Source: an uncultured Steroidobacter sp. (GTDB lineage: Bacteria; Pseudomonadota; Gammaproteobacteria; Steroidobacterales; Steroidobacteraceae). Taken from it: DNA of 64,000 bases. The notes under the pieces are model-generated. The model did no database searches. It was not told the origin of the DNA and saw only the letters and a list, made by a program, of their open reading frames with translations. The stretch is from contig NZ_CALFXI010000005.1 in NCBI RefSeq assembly GCF_937958065.1, positions 1 to 64,000 on the forward strand. The letters run 5' to 3'. The position numbers and the translations under genes are program-made. Below, in pieces: positions 7,715 through 16,302 of this stretch; within the stretch, counting starts at the first letter, position 1; each line of letters begins with the position of its first letter.

Positions 7715-9988
7715 ATGCGCCGGTTGGGGCGTCGCGTCTGGGGCGCGTCGCTGGTTCTGATCGTTCTCGTCGCTGGCGGCGTCACGCTGCTGCTCGATCG
7801 TCCGTCCGAATCGCCTGCCGGGGTTTCTACACCGACTGCATCGGTGCCCGCCGCTACCCGGGTTCCGGCCACCTTCGTTGACGAATCAGCGTGTGCCAGC
7901 TGTCATGCGGACCAGGTGAAGGCATGGCAGGGCTCGCATCACGACCTGGCCATGCAGGAGGCGAACGAATCGACCGTGCTCGGCAATTTCAACGATGCCA
8001 GCTTTACCAAGGACGGCGTCCGCACCCGGTTTTTTCAGCGTGACGGCAGATATTGGATCAACACCGACGGCGCCGACGGCAAGCCCGCCGACTTCGAGGT
8101 CAAATACACCTTCGGCGTCGAGCCGCTGCAGCAGTATCTGATCGCGCTGGACGGCGGCCGGCTGCAGTCGTTCACGATCGCCTGGGACGTTCGTGGGCGG
8201 CGCTGGTTTCATCTGTATCCCAACGAGCGCATCGATCATCTCGATCCGCTGCACTGGACGAAGCCGTCGCAGAACTGGAATTTCATGTGCGCGGAATGTC
8301 ATTCCACGGACGTGAAGAAGAACTTCGATCTGCAGACCAACAGCTATCACACGACCTGGACGCAGATCGATGTCGGCTGTCAGGCGTGTCATGGCCCCGC
8401 GTCCACGCATCTTTCGGCAGCATCGCCCGGAAAGCAGGATTTTGCCGTGGACTTCGCGGCGCCCGATGCGACTGCGCAGATCGAAACGTGTGCACGCTGT
8501 CATTCACGCCGGTCCGTGATCTCCGGCGACTATCGTCATGGCGAACGCTTCACGCAGACGCATCTGCCGGCGTTGCTCACGGACGATTTGTATTTTCCGG
8601 ACGGACAGATCCAGGACGAGGTGTACGAGTACGGCTCGTTCCTGCAATCGAAGATGCATGCCAAAGGCGTTCGTTGCAGCGACTGCCACGAACCGCATTC
8701 CCTGCAGCTGCGCCGTGAAGGCAATCAGCTGTGCGCCGGATGTCACAACGCGGCCGCGCCGGCGGCGCGAACCAGTATCGATGTGTCCGGGCTGCACAAG
8801 AAAGATTACGACTCGCCCGCGCATCATTTTCATCAGCCGGGCAAGCCGGGTTCGCAATGCGTGGATTGTCATGCGCCGACGCGCGTGTACATGCGGATGG
8901 ACCCGCGTCGGGACCACAGCTTCCGGATTCCGCGGCCTGATCTTTCCGTGCGCTCGGGCACGCCGAATGCGTGCACTCACTGTCATGAGAAGCAAGGGGC
9001 GAAATGGGCGGCGGACCAGGTCGCGAAGTGGTACGGCCCGAACCGGCGTCAGGAGCCGACCTTTGCGGAAGCCTTCGCATGGTATCGGGAGGCGCAAGGT
9101 GTCAACGGCGTGCGGCCTGTTCGTGGGGCCACGCCCGAGTTGGTGAATCAATTGGCGAATATCGCTACGGACGCGAGCGAACCCGCCATCGTTCGCGCTT
9201 CGGCAATCGACCGGCTGACGATCTATCCGAGCGAGAAGGCGCTGAATGTTTTGAGCTCGTCCGTGCGTGATACGGATCCGCTGGTGCGCGCGGCCGCGGC
9301 CGATGCGTTCAGTGCTTATCCACCGGCACAGCGTTCGGCGCTGTTGCCGCTGCTGGCGGATCCGGTGCGTGCAGTGAGAATCGCGGCGATCGCATCGGCG
9401 CCGCCGGAAAGCTTGAGCCCGGCCGCAGTCGCCGATTACGAGCGGGCCCAGATGGAAAATGCGGACCAGCCGGGTGCTCACATCAATATCGGCAACCTGC
9501 GAGCATCGCTCGGCCAGGCGGCTGCAGCCGAGGCCGCTTATCAAACAGCGATTCGTCTCGATCCTACGTTCGGCCCGGCGTACGTGAATCTTGCGGACCT
9601 GAAGAGCCGCATGGGCGAGAACGGCGTGGCGATTGCCGTGCTGAAGGCCGGGCTCGAGGCTCAGCGCGGGCAGAGCTCGCATTCGGCCGCGTTACATCAT
9701 TCCCTGGGGCTGGCGCTGATTCGTGAGCGTCGCTACGACGATGCGATTGCCGAGCTCAGGGCAGCGGCGCAGGCATCGCCGGCCGAGACCCGTTACGCGT
9801 ACGTGCTCGGAGTCGCGCTGTACGATACGGGCAAGAAAAAGGAGGGCCTGCGGACGCTGAACGATGCCCTCCGTCTTCGTCCCAACGATCGCGATCTGCT
9901 GACTGCGCTGGCCGCCTACGCGCGCGAAGCGGGCGACGAAGCGGCTGCAAACGAATACCTGACCCGGCTCCAGCACGCGATGCCGTAG
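7715..9988 (+). CDS. Octaheme c-type cytochrome with HEAT-like and TPR repeats
   Basis: 757 residues: signal anchor at about 10-28, then eight CXXCH heme-binding motifs between residue 60 and about 430 (CASCH, CAECH, CQACH, CARCH, CSDCH, CAGCH, CVDCH, CTHCH), resembling the cytochrome c554/octaheme group. A helical HEAT-like section (about 470-570) and at least three TPRs follow (about 580-750, e.g. INIGNLRASLGQAAAAEAAY). It should be periplasmic and carry out multi-electron transfer or reduction of a small substrate, with the TPRs mediating complex formation. ATG directly follows the stop of the upstream membrane-protein gene. Substrate unknown. Confidence 0.85.
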   Translation: MRRLGRRVWGASLVLIVLVAGGVTLLLDRPSESPAGVSTPTASVPAATRVPATFVDESACASCHADQVKAWQGSHHDLAMQEANESTVLGNFNDASFTKDGVRTRFFQRDGRYWINTDGADGKPADFEVKYTFGVEPLQQYLIALDGGRLQSFTIAWDVRGRRWFHLYPNERIDHLDPLHWTKPSQNWNFMCAECHSTDVKKNFDLQTNSYHTTWTQIDVGCQACHGPASTHLSAASPGKQDFAVDFAAPDATAQIETCARCHSRRSVISGDYRHGERFTQTHLPALLTDDLYFPDGQIQDEVYEYGSFLQSKMHAKGVRCSDCHEPHSLQLRREGNQLCAGCHNAAAPAARTSIDVSGLHKKDYDSPAHHFHQPGKPGSQCVDCHAPTRVYMRMDPRRDHSFRIPRPDLSVRSGTPNACTHCHEKQGAKWAADQVAKWYGPNRRQEPTFAEAFAWYREAQGVNGVRPVRGATPELVNQLANIATDASEPAIVRASAIDRLTIYPSEKALNVLSSSVRDTDPLVRAAAADAFSAYPPAQRSALLPLLADPVRAVRIAAIASAPPESLSPAAVADYERAQMENADQPGAHINIGNLRASLGQAAAAEAAYQTAIRLDPTFGPAYVNLADLKSRMGENGVAIAVLKAGLEAQRGQSSHSAALHHSLGLALIRERRYDDAIAELRAAAQASPAETRYAYVLGVALYDTGKKKEGLRTLNDALRLRPNDRDLLTALAAYAREAGDEAAANEYLTRLQHAMP

Positions 9989-10036
9989 CAATTCTGCTAC
10001 GCTCCGCACCCTTCCCGGGCAGGGGATGCGAGCTCA

Positions 10037-11398
10037 ATGATCGTCGATTGGCTGCCAACTCCTTCGCAGCACTTCCTGGTCAGCGCGGTGGCGCTCCTCG
10101 TCTATATCCTCACCAGTCGTGCGCTCGATCAACGGCGGGCGCCGACCTCCGCGATTGCGTGGGTGCTCGGTCTGGCACTGGTTCCGTATGTCATGTTGCC
10201 GCTGTACCTCTTGTTCGGGCAGCGCAAGCTCAAGCCAGTGGCGATTCCCTATGCGGGCGTGGTGGTCGAAGGGCCGCATTGGGCCGCGGAGCTGATCGAG
10301 AGCTTCGGGCTCGCGCCTCCTTCCGAATGCAGAGTTCACATGCACGCGGACGGCGGACAAGCGCGCGACGCGTTGTTCAGGCTCATAGATGAAGCGCGCC
10401 AGAGCATCGACATCAGCACGTTCATCATTGGCAACGACGCGTTTGGTCGTGAGGTCGTGGCGCGCCTTGCGCGTCGTGCGCGAGAGGGCGTGCAAGTGCG
10501 TCTGCTGCTCGATGGCTTCTTTGCCGTCCTCGTGCCGCGTCGTTATATGCGGGAGCTCAAAGCCGCTGGCGCGAAGGTCGCGGTGTTTCGTCCTTTCTTC
10601 AGCTTTCGACGCCTGGGTCCGCGCAACTTGCGCAATCATCGCAAGCTGGCCGTGGTCGACGATCGTTTCCTCTGGTCGGGCGGCCGCAATCTCGCCGCCG
10701 AATATTTCCTCGGCGACGGGCCGGGCACGCTCTGGCCGGATCTTTCTTTCGATCTGGAAGGACCGGTCGCGGTGGCGGCGGGCCGCCAGTTCGATCTGGA
10801 TTGGAACGTCACTCACCTGCGGATGCCGATTCGCGAGCGGACGCCGGTGCAAGTGGAAGGTGGCGAGCTGGCGCAATTCCTCCCCAGCGGCCCCGATCAG
10901 GTCGAAGATACCGCGCAATCCCTGCTGATCGACGGCTGTTATCGTGCCCGGCGACGGCTGCTGATCGTCACGCCGTATTTCGTTCCCGATGACAGCTTGC
11001 GTGCGGCGATGCGTCTGGCAGCACGGCGAGGCGTGAAGGTGACGATTGCGATCCCGCGCCGCTCGAATCATTTGCTGGCCGATTTCGTGCGCTCGCGGCC
11101 CATGCGGGACCTGGCCGCGGCCGGCGTGGAATTCCGACTGTTACCGCAGATGGTGCACGCCAAGGCGGTCGTGATCGACGAAACGCTGGCTCTGTGCGGC
11201 TCGATCAATCTGGACCTGCGCAGTCTGCTGCTCAATCACGAAGCGGCGGTGGTGTTCTATGGACGCCAGTCCATCGATTGGCTGGCGCAGTGGATCTCGA
11301 CGGCCGCGGAGCAGGGCGAGCTGTATCGAGCGCAGCCGCCGGGCCTGCTGCGAGACATCGCCGAAGGCGTGCTGCTTACGGTTGCCTTTCAGTTGTAG
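10037..11398 (+). CDS. Cardiolipin synthase-like phospholipase D family protein
   Basis: 453 residues. Two N-terminal membrane helices (about 10-60) precede two PLD domains. The HKD motifs are NHRKLAVVDD...GGRN in the first half and HAKAVVIDE...GSINLD in the second. Length and arrangement match bacterial cardiolipin synthases (ClsA type), which condense two phosphatidylglycerols at the inner membrane. It starts 48 bp after the cytochrome gene. The last 23 bp overlap the convergent response-regulator gene. A different PLD-type transphosphatidylase activity cannot be excluded. Confidence 0.85.
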   Translation: MIVDWLPTPSQHFLVSAVALLVYILTSRALDQRRAPTSAIAWVLGLALVPYVMLPLYLLFGQRKLKPVAIPYAGVVVEGPHWAAELIESFGLAPPSECRVHMHADGGQARDALFRLIDEARQSIDISTFIIGNDAFGREVVARLARRAREGVQVRLLLDGFFAVLVPRRYMRELKAAGAKVAVFRPFFSFRRLGPRNLRNHRKLAVVDDRFLWSGGRNLAAEYFLGDGPGTLWPDLSFDLEGPVAVAAGRQFDLDWNVTHLRMPIRERTPVQVEGGELAQFLPSGPDQVEDTAQSLLIDGCYRARRRLLIVTPYFVPDDSLRAAMRLAARRGVKVTIAIPRRSNHLLADFVRSRPMRDLAAAGVEFRLLPQMVHAKAVVIDETLALCGSINLDLRSLLLNHEAAVVFYGRQSIDWLAQWISTAAEQGELYRAQPPGLLRDIAEGVLLTVAFQL

Positions 11399-12065
11399 GG
11401 CCGTCGAACGACAGCTTCAGGCCCACTATCTCAGCCGCGCGCACTACATCCACCAGGCGCGTGAGCTGCAACTTCTTCATCATCTTGGCCCGTTCGGATT
11501 TGATGGTGCGCTCGCAGGCGCCGACTTCGACGGCGACTTGTTTGTTGAGCTTGCCTTCGGCGACGCCGGCGAACACGGCGCGCTCCCGATCGGTGAGTGT
11601 TCTATAACGTTCCAACAGGCCGCGAACCTCGGTGTGCGCGGCATAACGTCGCAGCGCGACCTTGCGCGCATGATCGAGCGCTTCCAGCAATTGCTCGCCG
11701 CGCACAGGTTTGACCAGGATATCCAGCGCGCCGGACTTCATGACCCGCACGCTGGTGGGAATGTCGGCATACGCGCTGACGAATATCACTGGCAGCACCG
11801 ACTCGTCGCCGGCCAGGCGTTCGAACATCGCCAGCCCGTCGCCGTCCGGCATGCAGATATCCAGCAATACGCAGCCCGGCGAGTCATCGGCGTCGGCGCG
11901 CTCGAATTCGGCCAGCGTGGCATAGCCAACGGCCCGGATATTCTTCGAGCGGAGCAATCGGAGCACGCTGGTGCGAAAGCTGTCGTCGTCATCGACGATG
12001 TGAACGACGAAGTCCTCGGCCGAGGTGCACTCCCGGTCGTTGTTGCGATCGCCCCCTGTTTCCAT
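11376..12065 (-). CDS. FixJ/NarL-type response regulator
   Basis: 229 residues. The receiver domain (about 20-135) has the acidic patch VDDDD and phospho-acceptor Asp69 in VLLDICMPDGDG, plus the conserved Lys in LVKPV. A LuxR-type helix-turn-helix (about 160-215) carries LTDRERAVFAGVAEG and ACERTIKSERAKMM. ATG 12065 is the first sensible start, 28 bp after the kinase stop, so kinase and regulator form one transcription unit. Targets are unknown; its HTH is somewhat divergent from typical FixJ. Confidence 0.88.
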   Translation of the reverse strand: METGGDRNNDRECTSAEDFVVHIVDDDDSFRTSVLRLLRSKNIRAVGYATLAEFERADADDSPGCVLLDICMPDGDGLAMFERLAGDESVLPVIFVSAYADIPTSVRVMKSGALDILVKPVRGEQLLEALDHARKVALRRYAAHTEVRGLLERYRTLTDRERAVFAGVAEGKLNKQVAVEVGACERTIKSERAKMMKKLQLTRLVDVVRAAEIVGLKLSFDGPTTERQP

Positions 12066-12093
12066 CCGCGATTCACCTCTCCCTCTGGTTCGT

Positions 12094-12927
12094 TCACGCC
12101 GTCTGCAGCGGAATCGTGAACTTGAAGGCGGCACCCCCGGCGGAGGTTCCCTCCTGCCAGATTCTGCCGCCGTGTGCGTGCACGATGGTCCGCGCGATCG
12201 CCAGTCCCAACCCCATGCCTTCCTGCTTGGTACTGAAAAACGAATCGAAAATCCGGGGTCGGTATGCCGCCGCGATGCCGGGTCCCGTGTCGGTGACCGT
12301 GATGGCCGCGGAGTATTTGTCATAACGACTGGTCGCGACGTCAAGAATACGCTCTGTGCCGCCGGTTGCGGTATTAGAGGCCATCGCATCCATGGCATTC
12401 ATCATCAGATTCAGCAGCACCTGTTCCAGGTGAATGGCATCGCCGTGGACCGGCGGCAACGACGGGTCGAGGCAGCTGCGCACTGTGACCAGCCGTTTGC
12501 GCGCTACCGGTTGAATCAGGCTCAGCGCGGTCGCGACAACCTCGTTCAGGTCGAGCATCGTGGTATGCAATTCGCGCCGCTTCAGCAGCGAATGCAGATG
12601 GCGCACGATATCGTTGGCCCGCAGGTCGTCGCGCCGGATATCGGCGAGCATGCGACGGATTTCGTCGAGCGGCGGATGCGGCTGGCTGAGCAGGCTTTCG
12701 GCGGCGTCCGCGTTGGTCAGAATGGCGCTGAGCGGCTGGCTGACTTCGTGCGCGATCGAGCCTGCGATCTCGCCGACCAGCGCCAGGCGCCCGGCATGAG
12801 TATTGGCGCTTTGCAGGTGCCGGGCCGCACGTCGCGCCGAGCGGTCACGCACTGCCCAAAAGGCAAGCACGACGCTTTGCGCCACCACCAACAACACCAG
12901 TAATGACAACAGGACGGGTGGCCCCAC
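12094..12927 (-). CDS. Minimal membrane-anchored sensor histidine kinase
   Basis: 277 residues: one hydrophobic segment at about 5-25, then HisKA with phospho-accepting His60 in SIAHEVSQPLSAI, and an HATPase domain with N-box (NLMMNAMDA), G1 (DTGPGIA) and G2 (GMGLGLAI). It resembles the kinase half of FixL/DctB proteins but has no PAS or periplasmic sensor domain. The start is GTG 12927, the only reasonable one; no in-frame ATG precedes the membrane helix. It pairs with the response regulator immediately downstream. Confidence 0.85.
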   Translation of the reverse strand: MGPPVLLSLLVLLVVAQSVVLAFWAVRDRSARRAARHLQSANTHAGRLALVGEIAGSIAHEVSQPLSAILTNADAAESLLSQPHPPLDEIRRMLADIRRDDLRANDIVRHLHSLLKRRELHTTMLDLNEVVATALSLIQPVARKRLVTVRSCLDPSLPPVHGDAIHLEQVLLNLMMNAMDAMASNTATGGTERILDVATSRYDKYSAAITVTDTGPGIAAAYRPRIFDSFFSTKQEGMGLGLAIARTIVHAHGGRIWQEGTSAGGAAFKFTIPLQTA

Positions 12928-12998
12928 GGGAATGACGCCGCAAACCAGCGGCGGTGTGGACTGGGAAATCGCACGACTTTGCCCATTCCTCGTATGTA

Positions 12999-13037
12999 CG
13001 GCTGTGAGGATTCGGCAACAATTGCCCGGCTGTGAAG
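12999..13037. promoter_or_regulatory. Tandem direct repeats in a divergent promoter region
   Basis: CGGCTGTGAGG (12999-13009) and CGGCTGTGAAG (13027-13037) are near-identical direct repeats 28 bp apart, between the kinase gene (minus strand) and the AraC-type gene (plus strand). Tandem half-sites are usual for AraC-family binding. Ownership by the adjacent regulator is inference. Confidence 0.35.
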
Positions 13038-13116
13038 GTTAACGGCAGATTACGGCAAGATAGAAATTTCGACGGATCGTTGATCGGACCTCAGTCAGGC
13101 AAAGGGAGAACACGCC

Positions 13117-14211
13117 ATGGCAAGACTGGTATTTCGGGACTTCGATGAGTTTGCCGAAGCGATAACAGGGGTAGACGGACGCTTCATTCCGACGGCGCGC
13201 TCGACCTCGGAATGGTGGAGCGAGGCGGTGCGCCCGGGTTCTGTATCGCTACAGCAGATCCAGATCGGGAGCCCGACCACGTTCGCGGGCGACGGCGAGC
13301 CTGGCCGCTTCACGCTCGGTTTGCCCATGACCGATCCGACGCACATCCGGATCGACGGCCATTTCCTCGAATCGGACGCCTTCATCACCTTGCACGAAGA
13401 ACAGCCGTTCACGTTCACCGGCCAGGACGTGGTGCGCTGGGCCGGCATCAGCGTACCCAACGAGACCCGGCTGATCTCTCACGATCTGTTGCTCACCGCA
13501 CGCGCCGGCGGCGGTCCGCGCACTCGCTCCGCATTGCCATATCTCGATCGCCTGCGCTGGGTGACCGAGCGTGCGATCGCCGCAAATCTGGATCTGCACG
13601 AGGCCGCGGCCGTGCAGGCCATCGAAGAAGAAGTCGCGATCTGCCTCACTCATGTGCTCGAACGCAGCATGAAGGTGCAGGATCGCCACGTTGGCCGGCC
13701 CCAGTTTTCTCGCGGCCGGGTCATCGCTCGCACCTTGCAGCTGATCGAAGCCAACGAAGGCCAGCCGCTGTTCATCGAAGATCTGTGCCGGGCGACGCAG
13801 GTCAGCGAGCGCACGTTGAGAAACATCTTCCACGAGTTCTTCGGCGTCGGACCCATGCGTTTGCTGAAGGTGCGGCAGTTGCGAGAGATTCGCGCCGCGT
13901 TGCTGCGTGCCGATCCGCAACGCGACACGGTGACACGCATCGCGGCGCGCTTCGGTATCTGGGACTTCAGCCTGTTCGCCCGCAACTACAAAGCGCTGTT
14001 CGGCGAATCGCCGTCACGCACGCTGCGCACGCCACCCTCGGATACGAGGGTGCGTTCACCGGTGTCGTGGCTGCACTACGCGTCGAAGATTTTTATTGAT
14101 GACATGCGGCCGACGGCCCATCCGCATGTCGAAGATGGCAATGGCGAGGATGTCGATCCGCAACTGGTTGCCCAGTCGGCCGACGTGACGCCACTGCGGG
14201 CTAAGACCTGA
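13117..14211 (+). CDS. AraC-family transcriptional regulator
   Basis: 364 residues. The N-terminal half (1-200) resembles the beta-rich effector region of AraC-like activators but with no clear ligand signature. Residues about 215-315 contain the double helix-turn-helix, with LCRATQVSERTLRNIFHEFF and the FGIWDFSLFARNYKALFGES signature near the end. A tail of about 45 residues follows the HTH. ATG 13117 is preceded by AAAGGGAGA. It diverges from the kinase gene over 190 bp that contain tandem direct repeats. Confidence 0.87.
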   Translation: MARLVFRDFDEFAEAITGVDGRFIPTARSTSEWWSEAVRPGSVSLQQIQIGSPTTFAGDGEPGRFTLGLPMTDPTHIRIDGHFLESDAFITLHEEQPFTFTGQDVVRWAGISVPNETRLISHDLLLTARAGGGPRTRSALPYLDRLRWVTERAIAANLDLHEAAAVQAIEEEVAICLTHVLERSMKVQDRHVGRPQFSRGRVIARTLQLIEANEGQPLFIEDLCRATQVSERTLRNIFHEFFGVGPMRLLKVRQLREIRAALLRADPQRDTVTRIAARFGIWDFSLFARNYKALFGESPSRTLRTPPSDTRVRSPVSWLHYASKIFIDDMRPTAHPHVEDGNGEDVDPQLVAQSADVTPLRAKT

Positions 14212-14219
14212 AGCGCTGA

Positions 14220-15113
14220 TCAGAGGCTGGCCCGCATGAAGAACAGCGGGCCGGCCATCTCCAGATCGAAGATGCCCGGATCGTCGATGTCCCGGGAATC
14301 GACTTCCACGCGGAAGTTGCGATAGCCGAGACCGAACACCAGATACGGGTTCATGCGCCACGTCAGTGCGGCGCGGGCATCCAGCACCGAGCCGTCGATC
14401 TCGTCGAACTCCACCGACAGATACTGCGCGCGGGCTTCGAAGGACCAGCGTTGGTTGAAATCGAAACGACCTTCGATGCCGACCAGCGGCAGCGGCGTCA
14501 CGGCTGTTTCGGAATCACGCACCACGCGGCTGCGCACTACTGCGTTCGCGTCCACTTCGACGACCTGTACTCCAAACGTCAACGCAACATCGACGCGCTG
14601 AGTCTTCGCGACGCTGTAGCCGTATGTGAGACCCACCGACGTTAGATTGAGAGTGCTGTCGACGCGCTCGCCGGGGTTGTAGGTCTGATCGTCGAACACG
14701 ATGGTGCGATCGATCATCGTGCGTGCCGAGCGTCGCAGACTGAAACCACTGAGCCGGATCAAATGTCGTTCGCCGGGCAGCAACGTGATCTCGGCGAGCG
14801 GCAGCAGCTTGCTATCCTCCAGCCCGAGATCGTCCTCGGCATCGATCAGCGTGCCCTCGGTGGCCAGCGTGGGATCGACACGGATGGTGGTGTCGGCGCC
14901 GGCGTTGAGCGTCATCACTTCGACGCGGAAACGGTCCTCGATGACGTGCGCTTTGGGCTTGGGCGCCCAGTCGGGCAGCTTGTCGTTGGTGGGCTTTGAA
15001 TCGGCGGCGTGTGCCACGCTGAACAGGCTCAGCGCGCAAGTCATGGCTACGCTTTGGGCGAGGCGCGCCGCGGCGCGCTGGGCAACGTTGCGTTCAGCAA
15101 TCACTTCGGGCAC
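14220..15113 (-). CDS. Predicted outer-membrane beta-barrel protein of the imelysin operon
   Basis: 297 residues with an N-terminal signal (LAQSVAMTCALSLFSVAHA, cleavage near AHA-AD). The body alternates hydrophobic and polar residues in strand-like segments (SVGLTYGYSV, VDVALTFGVQVVEV, FEARAQYLSVEF) and ends MRASL, as expected for an 8-10-stranded barrel. The start is GTG 15113, 34 bp after the DUF1513 gene, so it is likely the last gene of the iron-linked operon. It could be the outer-membrane component of that system; the family itself is not recognised. Confidence 0.65.
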   Translation of the reverse strand: MPEVIAERNVAQRAAARLAQSVAMTCALSLFSVAHAADSKPTNDKLPDWAPKPKAHVIEDRFRVEVMTLNAGADTTIRVDPTLATEGTLIDAEDDLGLEDSKLLPLAEITLLPGERHLIRLSGFSLRRSARTMIDRTIVFDDQTYNPGERVDSTLNLTSVGLTYGYSVAKTQRVDVALTFGVQVVEVDANAVVRSRVVRDSETAVTPLPLVGIEGRFDFNQRWSFEARAQYLSVEFDEIDGSVLDARAALTWRMNPYLVFGLGYRNFRVEVDSRDIDDPGIFDLEMAGPLFFMRASL

Positions 15114-15147
15114 TCCGGCGTTATTGCCCCGGATTATGCCCGTGTGC

Positions 15148-16302
15148 TCACACCGTCGCGACCCAGTGATCGTCCCAGCGGATCGGTTGCGAGCTGGAGA
15201 CTTTCAGAAACTGTGAACGCAGTCGGGTTTCATCCAGGCCATACGCCGTGCCGTCACGTTGCGAGGCGAGGATCGAGCCGTCGGCAAGTCGCGACAAACC
15301 ATATGTTTCCGACGCGGCGATGAAACCGAGATAACGCTCGTCGCCGATCGACCAGCACGCGACGCCGTTGCCGTACGGACAAGCCGCGGCAATCAGATCA
15401 TGCGCTTCGCTGATCGCGATGCTGGCGACGTAGCCCTGGAATTTCGGAATCTCGGACGCCGGTGCGGTGAGCAAACGAAACTCCGCCTGCTTGCCGGATC
15501 GCGCTGGCCGATACAGAGCGACGATGCCGGGCGCCTCGCTCTTGTCCTCACCTTCGTACTGCAAGCCCACCGCGGTAATGCCCGTGCTGGTCATCGCTAC
15601 GTGTCGAATGCTCAGCAGATGATCGGGTAACCGAAACTGCTCCTTGCGCTCGCCCGTGGCCGCATCGATCACGCACAGCGACGGATCCATTGTGGGAATG
15701 TTCAATTTGCGCCGGAAGCTGCGCGGATGCGTCATGATGCCGCCGTTGGCGACCAGCAGCGACCGATGATCCGGCAGCCACGCTACTTCGTGCGGATCGA
15801 TGCCGTTGGTGTCGATCTCACCAACGATCCCAAAGTTACGCGCATCGCGCACGACGACGACGCCCTTGGCGCGTTCGTAGTCGTGTTCGGGGGTGAGAAT
15901 CAGGTTGCCGTCCGCCGAGTAGGTGCCGTGGCCCGCGAGATGGCGGCCCGACTCGGTCGTGAACACGGTGCGCACTTGCATCGTCGCCCGATCCAGCTCG
16001 AACGCCTGGGTGCCTGGGCGGCGCGCAAAAAACAAAACTCGATTGGGATCGGTGGGATGAACTGCGCAACCGTGCGCGCGCATCGGCACGCGAGCCCCGA
16101 AGACTTCTTCATCCTTCAACGACAGGCCGCCGACGTATTGATCGCCTCGCGCATCTTCGTACGCCGAAAGGAGGGTGCCCGTGCGTGCCTTGCTCTCGGA
16201 GGAGACCAACAAACCGCCCACGGCAACTGCACTCAACGACGCCGATGCCGCCAGGAACTGTCGACGCGACCACTTGAAGGCGCTGGAGCTGGATGCGTTC
16301 AT
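15148..16302 (-). CDS. DUF1513 protein, Tat-exported beta-propeller
   Basis: 384 residues. A twin-arginine signal (WSRRQFLAASAS) begins the protein; the rest fits a seven-bladed propeller of the DUF1513 family (AHGCAVHPTDPNRVLFFARR, GIDPHEVAWLPD, SIRHVAMT). DUF1513 genes are typically found beside imelysin and di-heme oxidoreductase genes in iron-responsive operons, as here. The start overlaps the stop of the di-heme gene by 4 bp. Tat export implies folding with a cofactor or metal before transport; the biochemical role is not established. Confidence 0.85.
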   Translation of the reverse strand: MNASSSSAFKWSRRQFLAASASLSAVAVGGLLVSSESKARTGTLLSAYEDARGDQYVGGLSLKDEEVFGARVPMRAHGCAVHPTDPNRVLFFARRPGTQAFELDRATMQVRTVFTTESGRHLAGHGTYSADGNLILTPEHDYERAKGVVVVRDARNFGIVGEIDTNGIDPHEVAWLPDHRSLLVANGGIMTHPRSFRRKLNIPTMDPSLCVIDAATGERKEQFRLPDHLLSIRHVAMTSTGITAVGLQYEGEDKSEAPGIVALYRPARSGKQAEFRLLTAPASEIPKFQGYVASIAISEAHDLIAAACPYGNGVACWSIGDERYLGFIAASETYGLSRLADGSILASQRDGTAYGLDETRLRSQFLKVSSSQPIRWDDHWVATV

